Assembly: GCA_018819005.1 (NCBI GenBank) | Contig: JAHJQU010000176.1 | Location: 1 to 6,549, forward strand | Reading direction: 5' to 3' | DNA: 6,549 nucleotides | DNA from: Pseudomonadota bacterium | GTDB taxonomy: Bacteria; Desulfobacterota; Desulfobacteria; Desulfobacterales; RPRI01 | Shown: positions 1-4,518 of the stretch, in pieces | How the letters are laid out: each line of letters begins with the position of its first letter | Position numbering within the stretch: position 1 is the first letter of the stretch | Translations under genes and position numbers: made by a program | Notes under the pieces: model-generated | Seen by the model: only the letters and a program-made list of their open reading frames with translations | What the model was told of the DNA's origin: nothing | The model's database searches: none

Positions 1-168
1 GATGAGGCCGCAACTAAAAAAGGCCATTTGCAGCTTGACATGTTTTCCAGACCGGAACATTTTCTTGTTGAACGGTTAAACAAAATTGATATATCTAAAA
101 TAACTCCTTTGGATGCATTATATTTCCTGAATGAGATGCAGGAAAAAATAAAAAAAACTGATGCATGA
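1..168 (+). CDS. mutS: DNA mismatch repair protein MutS, C-terminal end (5' partial)
   Basis: An open frame enters at base 1 and ends at TGA 166-168, giving the last 55 residues of a protein. The pattern LQLDMF, then a variable spacer, a helix (FLVERLNKIDI) and TPLDALYFLNEMQEKI matches the usual end of MutS, where a Q-L-x-L-F segment is followed by a helix and the near-invariant T-P-L-x-A-L-x-x-L. MutS is the cytosolic ATPase that recognises mismatches and recruits MutL; this tail lies beyond the ATPase domain and belongs to the C-terminal helical region involved in oligomerisation. The mismatch-binding and Walker motifs are outside the window, so the assignment rests on the tail alone. The stop lies seven bases before the inverted-repeat element at 175-307, which separates it from the next gene. 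Confidence 0.78.
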   Translation, partial: DEAATKKGHLQLDMFSRPEHFLVERLNKIDISKITPLDALYFLNEMQEKIKKTDA

Positions 169-174
169 TATACT

Positions 175-307
175 TGATGGACTCGTAAAAAGATAATTTT
201 TCACACGAAGGCACAAAGGCACGAAGAAAAGCCTATTGAAAACATTCAGGTAAGTCTTTGTGTCCTCCGTGATCTTTGTGTGAGAACGACTTTTTACGAA
301 GGTGTCA
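175..307. repeat. Compound inverted-repeat element, about 133 bp, between mutS and the amidase gene
   Basis: The outer arms are 175-192 (ending CTCGTAAAAAG) and 290-307 (beginning CTTTTTACGAAGG); they pair in inverted orientation at about 13 of 18 positions, with ten consecutive matches at the inner ends. Inside them is a second inverted pair: TTTTCACACGAAGGCACAAAG starting at 197 is mirrored by the complement of 256-286, which reads TTCTCACACAAAG and continues similarly. Both pairs share a centre near 241-243, so the whole block can fold as one long interrupted hairpin. The outer arm is the same sequence found at 3076, 3937 and 4362. No transposase is present; a non-autonomous (MITE-like) or REP/BIME-like element is the likely nature, by inference. 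The right arm overlaps the GTG at 302 that would otherwise be the longest start of the amidase frame. Confidence 0.8.
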
Positions 308-331
308 TATTCGGACAGGGTGAGCCGGTTA

Positions 332-2176
332 ATGAAAAAAGAGACGGGCAAGCAAAGTCATAAACACCATTTAATGCGGACAATAAACATCTTTTGTCTG
401 GCGACGTTTGTTTTTGCATTCTTTTTTCAACCCTGTCCGGGATTTGCGGGAAACGCAAAAAATAAATATTTAAAGGCCGACCGCTGTTATAAGTCTCTGC
501 GAAATAATCCCGCCAGGCAAAAATATAGACAATACTGGCTTGGGTGCATTCAAAAGTTTGATGAGGTTTACAAGGAAGATCCTTCAGGTCCCTGGGCTCC
601 GGCCGGTCTTTATATGTCGGGAACCCTCTATTATGAACTATATAAGCGTTCCAGGAAAGCTGCGGATAAAAATGAGGCTATCGACTGTTTTGAAAGAATA
701 ATTAAAAGATTTCCAAACAGCAAATACCGTTCAAAAGCTTTAAAAGCAATAGATCAAATTCCCGGCGCAAATACCATTAAAGGTCTGACTGAAAGCAATG
801 GCTATCATGCAAAAGATAAAAAGGAGACGTCGGTAAATATAAATCTGAAAAAATCAGAGCCTCCTAAAGCTCAGCCTGAAAAGAAAAAAATTGAGAATGT
901 ATCTGTTCATGCCGGAAAAGAGGGAGAGATAAAAGAGCCTGGAGACGGGATAAAAGAGATAATTGCCGCAGGTGAAGAGAGGGCAAAGAGCAGCGAGGAG
1001 GTTGCGTCCCCGGCAGGAGGTGGCGCGGTTATTGTTTCAAATTTAAGGTACTGGTCAAATCCGAACTATACCAGGATTGTTATAGATGCTGACGGCGAAA
1101 CCGGCTATAGTCACAGGCTTTTAAAGCAGGACCCTGCCCTGAATAAGCCGCAGCGTTTATACGTGGATTTGAGCAACAGCAGGCTTGGGAGCGACATTAA
1201 AAGAGCAATCCCGATAAATGACGACCTGTTAAGTGATGCACGGGCCGGGCAGTATGAGCCGGGGATTGTCAGGGTTGTGGTAGATATAAAGTCTTATAAA
1301 ACCTACAAGATATTTTCTCTTAAAAATCCCTTCAGAATAGTAATAGATGTCTGGGGAAGCCGGGATGAAGAAGTAAAGGAAGAAGGGCCTGAATATAAAG
1401 ATGGAGAAAAAGGCGATAAAATGTCTGCCGGAGCTCTGGCAAAGCAGTTTGCCCTGGGTGTAAAAAAGATAACCGTCGATGTGGGGCATGGGGGAGACGA
1501 TTATGGCGCTCCGGGTTATATGAAAGGGGTTCATGAGAAAGATATTGTTCTTATATTAGGCAAAAAGCTTGCAAACAAACTAAGAAATGAACTTGGTTGT
1601 GAAGTAATAATGACCAGGAACAGCGACAAATATCTTACCCTTGAGGAACGGACAGCTATTGCCAATACAAAAAACTCGGATGTTTTCATATCCTTGCACA
1701 CAAATGCCGCAAGGAACAAAAATGCATACGGCATAGAAACTTATTATTTGAACCTTGCAACAGACGACGAGTCTATTCTTGTGGCAGCGCGGGAAAATGC
1801 GACATCAACAAAAAACATCAGCGATCTGCAATCGATACTGAATGACCTCATGCAAAACGCCAAAATAAACGAATCGAGCCGCCTTGCCGGGCATGTTCAG
1901 GATGCTATATTCAAAAAGCTGAATTCGAACTATGATAATGTAAAGAACAAGGGTGTCAAGAAGGCGCCTTTCTATGTTCTTCTGGGTGCTCAGATGCCGG
2001 CAATTTTAATTGAGACTTCATTTATCAGCAACAAAAGGGAATGCCTGCGCCTCCTCGATCCCGATTATCAGGAACTCTTGTGCGATGCAATAATTAATGG
2101 CGTGCGCAATTATATAAAGGAGATAAACCCCAGTGCGCTTATCGGGCCACCCGTAAAGAGCGGCAAGGGAGGTTAA
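332..2176 (+). CDS. Periplasmic N-acetylmuramoyl-L-alanine amidase, TPR-like region + AMIN + Amidase_3 (AmiC type)
   Basis: This is a zinc amidase that cleaves the bond between N-acetylmuramic acid and the L-alanine of the stem peptide, normally for daughter-cell separation. Numbered from ATG 332 (614 aa), residues 1-39 form a signal peptide (basic start, hydrophobic IFCLATFVFAFFF, likely cut after GFA). Residues 43-140 are helical and TPR-like, 150-228 are a Lys/Glu/Pro-rich linker, 232-342 an AMIN domain that in this family targets peptidoglycan or the septum, and 378-597 the Amidase_3 domain. The zinc and catalytic residues are all present: H386 in DVGHGG, E402 in HEKDI, H456 in SLHTNA and E561 in IETSF. 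Start choice is uncertain. GTG 302 and GTG 320 are in frame, but 302 lies inside a repeat arm; ATG 332 has a weak AGGG upstream, and ATG 374 would still leave a full signal peptide. It is followed at once by an EamA gene. Confidence 0.93.
   Translation: MKKETGKQSHKHHLMRTINIFCLATFVFAFFFQPCPGFAGNAKNKYLKADRCYKSLRNNPARQKYRQYWLGCIQKFDEVYKEDPSGPWAPAGLYMSGTLYYELYKRSRKAADKNEAIDCFERIIKRFPNSKYRSKALKAIDQIPGANTIKGLTESNGYHAKDKKETSVNINLKKSEPPKAQPEKKKIENVSVHAGKEGEIKEPGDGIKEIIAAGEERAKSSEEVASPAGGGAVIVSNLRYWSNPNYTRIVIDADGETGYSHRLLKQDPALNKPQRLYVDLSNSRLGSDIKRAIPINDDLLSDARAGQYEPGIVRVVVDIKSYKTYKIFSLKNPFRIVIDVWGSRDEEVKEEGPEYKDGEKGDKMSAGALAKQFALGVKKITVDVGHGGDDYGAPGYMKGVHEKDIVLILGKKLANKLRNELGCEVIMTRNSDKYLTLEERTAIANTKNSDVFISLHTNAARNKNAYGIETYYLNLATDDESILVAARENATSTKNISDLQSILNDLMQNAKINESSRLAGHVQDAIFKKLNSNYDNVKNKGVKKAPFYVLLGAQMPAILIETSFISNKRECLRLLDPDYQELLCDAIINGVRNYIKEINPSALIGPPVKSGKGG
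2165..2172 (+). promoter_or_regulatory. Strong Shine-Dalgarno sequence (AAGGGAGG) that fixes the EamA start
   Basis: AAGGGAGG sits in the last codons of the amidase gene (encoding Lys-Gly-Gly before TAA 2174-2176). It is eight bases before ATT 2181, ideal spacing for initiation. No ATG, GTG or TTG in the EamA frame lies within reach, so this site is the main evidence for a non-canonical start and for translational coupling to the amidase. Confidence 0.65.
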
Positions 2177-2180
2177 GGGT

Positions 2181-3077
2181 ATTCAGATTAAGACCGAACT
2201 TTCTGTAAACCACTATATAGCTCTTGGAGTAGGCGTTGCGGCTGTTTCAACCGGAGCTATTTTCGCACGGCTTGCCGAAGCTCCTGCCATAGTTATTGCA
2301 GCATACAGAGTCGGCCTTGCATCCCTGATTATAGCTCCTGTTGCGTGGATATGGGCAAAAGATGAAATAATAAACCTGTCAAGGAGGGAGATTGTTCTTT
2401 CCGCATTGTCAGGACTCTTCCTTGCGCTTCATTTTGCAGCCTGGATTTCATCTTTAAGCTATACTTCCATAGCAAACAGCGTTGTACTCGTTAATACCAA
2501 CCCTCTGTGGGTTGGGCTTCTTACGCCGTTTATTACAGGGGAACGACTTAAAACCGCTTCTGTTGTCGGGATAATAATCAGTGTTATCGGCGCTGCAATT
2601 ATCGGAGCGAGCGATTATGCGGCAGGGGAGAACGCCTTATTCGGGGATTTTCTTGCTCTTATCGGAGGCATATGCGCGGCATTTTATCTTTTGATAGGAC
2701 GAAACCTACGCAGGAAACTTTCCCTTGCAGCATATATAATGGTTTGCTACGGGAGCGCCGCCGTTTTCCTGTGGATTGCAGTTTTATCGCTGGGTATGCA
2801 GATCACGGGTTACAGCACATCGACAGTCGCATCATTTTTTGGGCTTGCGATTGTAAGCCAGCTTATCGGCCATACCTGCTTTAACTGGGCTTTGAGATGG
2901 TTTACCCCGGGGCTTGTTGCCGTTACGCTTCTTGGCGAGCCGATAGGAAGTACCATACTTGCATATGTTATTTTCAACGAGAAACTGACATTAATGAAAT
3001 TGGCCGGAGGAGGTTTAATCCTTGCGGCAATATATATTTCGGCATCGGCCGAAAACAGTAAAACAGATCAGGTTTGA
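2181..3077 (+). CDS. EamA/DMT-family membrane transporter with apparent ATT start
   Basis: This is a drug/metabolite-transporter superfamily permease, a predicted inner-membrane exporter of unknown substrate. From ATT 2181 it is 298 aa, the usual family size, with two EamA repeats (about residues 12-145 and 155-287) and roughly ten hydrophobic helices. Typical features are AVSTGAIFARLAEAPA followed by AAYR near the N-terminus, ANSVVLVNTNPLWVGLL in repeat one, and LLGEPIGSTILAYVIFNE in repeat two. The frame opens at 2157 after an in-frame TAA (2154-2156). The first conventional start is TTG 2406, which would delete the first helices although the upstream sequence is clearly EamA coding. ATT 2181, eight bases after AAGGGAGG, is therefore preferred; a sequencing error or mutated start is the alternative. 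It lies four bases after the amidase stop and is probably co-transcribed with it. Its TGA overlaps the repeat at 3076. Confidence 0.88.
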   Translation: MQIKTELSVNHYIALGVGVAAVSTGAIFARLAEAPAIVIAAYRVGLASLIIAPVAWIWAKDEIINLSRREIVLSALSGLFLALHFAAWISSLSYTSIANSVVLVNTNPLWVGLLTPFITGERLKTASVVGIIISVIGAAIIGASDYAAGENALFGDFLALIGGICAAFYLLIGRNLRRKLSLAAYIMVCYGSAAVFLWIAVLSLGMQITGYSTSTVASFFGLAIVSQLIGHTCFNWALRWFTPGLVAVTLLGEPIGSTILAYVIFNEKLTLMKLAGGGLILAAIYISASAENSKTDQV

Positions 3078-3094
3078 CGGCTTCGTTGGAAGTC
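3076..3094 (+). repeat. Solitary arm of the GACGGCTTCGTAAAAAGTC repeat, diverged
   Basis: The sequence reads GACGGCTTCGTTGGAAGTC and differs from the 4362 copy at three positions. It overlaps the EamA stop, TGA 3075-3077, by two bases. No full partner arm is present, although a short AAGTC-cact-GACTT hairpin follows. Downstream A7-G-T6 then CAC (3114-3130) resembles the AAAAAGataaTTTTTCAC stretch of the element at 175-307, so this may be a decayed longer copy. Confidence 0.65.
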
Positions 3095-3146
3095 CACTGA
3101 CTTTTCATTTAACAAAAAAAGTTTTTTCACGGGGGGAGATTAAAGA

Positions 3147-3938
3147 ATGCATTACAGTAACATTATATTGAAAATTGAAGAAGGGATTGCAACTATCACA
3201 TTTAACAGACCTAAGGCGCTTAACGCGTTGAACTCGGAACTGATCGGAGAATTTTCCCATGCGCTGGATGAAATTTCGGGAAACGAGGATATCAGGGTTC
3301 TGATACTTACCGGTGCCGGCGAAAAATCTTTTGTTGCAGGGGCCGACATTACCGAGCTTGCAAAATTCAATTCTCTGGAAGGTAAAATCTTTGCAAAAAA
3401 AGGTCAGAGCGTAATCAGCAAACTCCAGGAATTGACCATACCTGTTATAGCCGCTGTAAATGGTTTTGCTCTTGGCGGCGGGAGTGAAATTGCGCTTGCC
3501 TCTGATTTTATCTATGCTTCTGAAAAAGCAGTGTTCGGTTTGCCAGAAATAAACCTTGGCATTATTCCCGGATTCGGGGGCACTCAAAGGCTTCCAAGGC
3601 TGATAGGAATAAACATGGCAAAAGAGATGATATTTACAGGCAAAATGATTTCAGCTTCTGAAGCTCTTGGAATAGGAATGGTAAACAGGGTTGTTGCCCC
3701 TGAAGCCCTCATGGAAGAAACAATAAAAACAGCCAGGATTATAGCACAAAAAGGAAAAACCTCTCTCCGTGCCGCAAAGCAGGCAATAAATAATGGCCTG
3801 AATGTCGATCTTTTTACCGGTTGCAGTATCGAAGTCGATTCATTCGCATTATGCATGTCAAGCATGGATGCAAAAGAGGGGACAAGCGCTTTTCTTGAAA
3901 AAAGAAAGGCTGCTTTTAAGGGAACGCTTAAAGATTGA
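3147..3938 (+). CDS. Enoyl-CoA hydratase/isomerase family protein (crotonase fold)
   Basis: This is a 263-residue single-domain crotonase, the normal length for a soluble cytoplasmic enoyl-CoA hydratase that adds water to 2-enoyl-CoA in beta-oxidation or related acyl-CoA pathways. Visible signatures are FNRPKALNALN (19-29), the oxyanion-hole segment AGADI (64-68), NGFALGGGSEIALASD (105-120) with E114, LPEINLGIIPGFGGTQRL (132-149) with E134, and a C-terminal EGTSAFLEKRKAAFKG. E114 and E134 sit where the two catalytic glutamates of hydratases (Glu144 and Glu164 in the rat mitochondrial enzyme) are expected, which favours true hydratase activity over isomerase-only relatives. ATG 3147 is preceded by GGGGGGAG (3131-3138) at good spacing. 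No other acyl-CoA gene is nearby, so the physiological substrate cannot be judged. Its TGA overlaps the first bases of another repeat copy. Confidence 0.93.
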   Translation: MHYSNIILKIEEGIATITFNRPKALNALNSELIGEFSHALDEISGNEDIRVLILTGAGEKSFVAGADITELAKFNSLEGKIFAKKGQSVISKLQELTIPVIAAVNGFALGGGSEIALASDFIYASEKAVFGLPEINLGIIPGFGGTQRLPRLIGINMAKEMIFTGKMISASEALGIGMVNRVVAPEALMEETIKTARIIAQKGKTSLRAAKQAINNGLNVDLFTGCSIEVDSFALCMSSMDAKEGTSAFLEKRKAAFKGTLKD

Positions 3939-3955
3939 CGGCTTCATAAAAAGTC
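3937..3955 (+). repeat. Solitary arm of the GACGGCTTCGTAAAAAGTC repeat
   Basis: The sequence reads GACGGCTTCATAAAAAGTC, one mismatch from the 4362 copy. It overlaps TGA 3936-3938 of the enoyl-CoA hydratase gene, so two of the three stop bases belong to the repeat. No inverted partner was seen between here and the next gene. The promoter at 3972-4000 begins 17 bases after it. Confidence 0.75.
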
Positions 3956-3971
3956 CATCACTGTTAACCGT

Positions 3972-4000
3972 TTGACATTTTATGATTAATTAGCTACTAT
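3972..4000 (+). promoter_or_regulatory. Sigma-70-type promoter upstream of the small membrane protein gene
   Basis: A perfect -35 box TTGACA (3972-3977) is followed, after exactly 17 bases, by TACTAT (3995-4000), which matches TATAAT at four of six positions including the key A2 and T6. The spacer is AT-rich. Transcription would begin near 4007, leaving a leader of about 65 bases before ATG 4072. It lies between two gene ends as expected for a new transcription unit. Confidence 0.62.
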
Positions 4001-4071
4001 ACCTCCGTACCCCGATATGGCGATAGATTAGAGGTTATGCAAAGGTCTTTATATTGGGCCGGGAAAATTAT

Positions 4072-4314
4072 ATGGAAAAAAACAGAGCAACAATTCAGTT
4101 TGTCTGGGGTATTATTCTTGTTCTTGCCGGAATTGGGGTGTTCTACAGGATACCCCAGGTTATGCCTCAGATAGAAAAAATCGAGCAATTTTCTTCGGCA
4201 ATGTTTTTTATTCGATTCTGTTTTTATCTTTTAGGTATTTTGCTTATAGGTGGGGGTCTGAAGAAAGTCTATCATAACTATGGCAAATTAGAAGGCAAAA
4301 AGCCGGATAGTTAA
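4072..4314 (+). CDS. Small two-helix membrane protein of unknown function
   Basis: I do not recognise a named family. The 80-residue product has two hydrophobic segments, about residues 7-24 (IQFVWGIILVLAGIGVF) and 44-62 (FFIRFCFYLLGILLIGG), joined by a short loop with alternating charged residues (RIPQVMPQIEKIEQF) and followed by a basic tail ending KKPDS. Lys and Arg at the N-terminus (MEKNR) and after helix two (LKKVYHNYGKLEGKK) suggest both ends are cytoplasmic. The start is uncertain: ATG 4072 has only a weak GGGAAAA before it, while TTG 4054, in frame, has AAAGG (4041-4045) at eight-base spacing and would give 86 residues. It is preceded by a good promoter and followed by the long palindrome at 4362. 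Clean codon structure and a membrane topology support a real gene; no role is claimed. Confidence 0.7.
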   Translation: MEKNRATIQFVWGIILVLAGIGVFYRIPQVMPQIEKIEQFSSAMFFIRFCFYLLGILLIGGGLKKVYHNYGKLEGKKPDS

Positions 4315-4361
4315 TTTTTACCCCGGCACAGATAGAATTTAAAAACGGCGGTAATAAATAT

Positions 4362-4487
4362 GACGGCTTCGTAAAAAGTCATTCTGCTGTGTTGCGCTTC
4401 ATCTTTCGTCATTGCAGTGTACTTATTCGTACGCTTCATTCCTCAAGATTCGCGCGCCTTGCATAATGAGCTTTTTACTTTGCCGTC
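4362..4487. repeat. Long imperfect palindrome, 126 bp, with terminal GACGGC...GTAAAAAG arms
   Basis: The left end GACGGCTTCGTAAAAAGTC (4362-4380) is mirrored at 4468-4487, whose complement begins GACGGCAAAGTAAAAAGC. The interior is also roughly self-complementary: TCATTCTGC near the left arm matches the complement of GCATAATGA near the right, and the centre is AGTGTAC-ttattc-GTACGCT around 4417-4434. The midpoint of the arms (4424-4425) coincides with this centre, so the element is one hairpin-forming unit rather than two chance repeats. It contains no gene. It is probably a MITE-like or BIME-like mobile palindrome; this is inference. Confidence 0.82.
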
Positions 4488-4495
4488 GGAAGTAC

Positions 4496-4514
4496 GACTT
4501 TTTAAGAGGGCATC
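4496..4514 (-). repeat. Second, outer right arm of the same repeat family, diverged
   Basis: The complement of this stretch reads GATGCCCTCTTAAAAAGTC, which matches GACGGCTTCGTAAAAAGTC at 14 of 19 positions, with the AAAAAGTC end intact. It follows the 4362-4487 palindrome after eight bases and resembles the right end of the 175-307 element (GACTTTTTACGAAGGTGTC). It suggests nested insertion or a tandem second right end. Confidence 0.5.
4505..4510 (+). promoter_or_regulatory. Ribosome binding site AGAGGG for the GAF-ATPase gene
   Basis: AGAGGG ends eight bases before ATG 4519 and fixes the start at the first of two adjacent methionine codons (4519 and 4522). It lies inside the diverged repeat arm 4496-4514. 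Confidence 0.55.
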
Positions 4515-4518
4515 AAAT

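Noticed and set aside
118..351. 77-codon minus-strand frame across the first repeat element
   Set aside because: It runs through mutS coding, both repeat arms and the amidase start; its composition reflects the repeat and poly-A/T tracts.
1229..1734. Two minus-strand open frames inside the amidase gene
   Set aside because: Both are antisense to conserved AMIN and Amidase_3 coding sequence and show low-complexity hydrophobic/Phe-rich translations.
2672..2884. 70-codon + strand frame inside the EamA gene
   Set aside because: An out-of-frame shadow of the transporter with no domain and no separate ribosome binding site.
2406..3077. EamA gene starting at TTG 2406
   Set aside because: The upstream in-frame sequence from about 2211 encodes the conserved first helices of the family, so this start would truncate a real domain.
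3086..3106. Rho-independent terminator after the EamA gene
   Set aside because: The AAGTC-cact-GACTT stem is only five pairs and the T run is interrupted, so it is too weak to call.
3105..3587. 160-codon open frame on the minus strand across the hydratase gene
   Set aside because: It lies antisense to a well-supported crotonase gene with catalytic motifs, and its translation shows no recognisable domain.
4037..4072. ATG 4037 as start of the small membrane protein
   Set aside because: It is in a different reading frame from the two-helix protein.
4459..4467. Promoter (TTGCATAAT) for the ATPase gene inside the palindrome
   Set aside because: CATAAT is a fair -10 match but no acceptable -35 box lies 16-18 bases upstream, and there is no GG at -24 for a sigma-54 site.
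175..4514. CRISPR-like array formed by the repeated 19-mer
   Set aside because: Copies are kilobases apart, in both orientations, with whole genes between them; there are no regular spacers.
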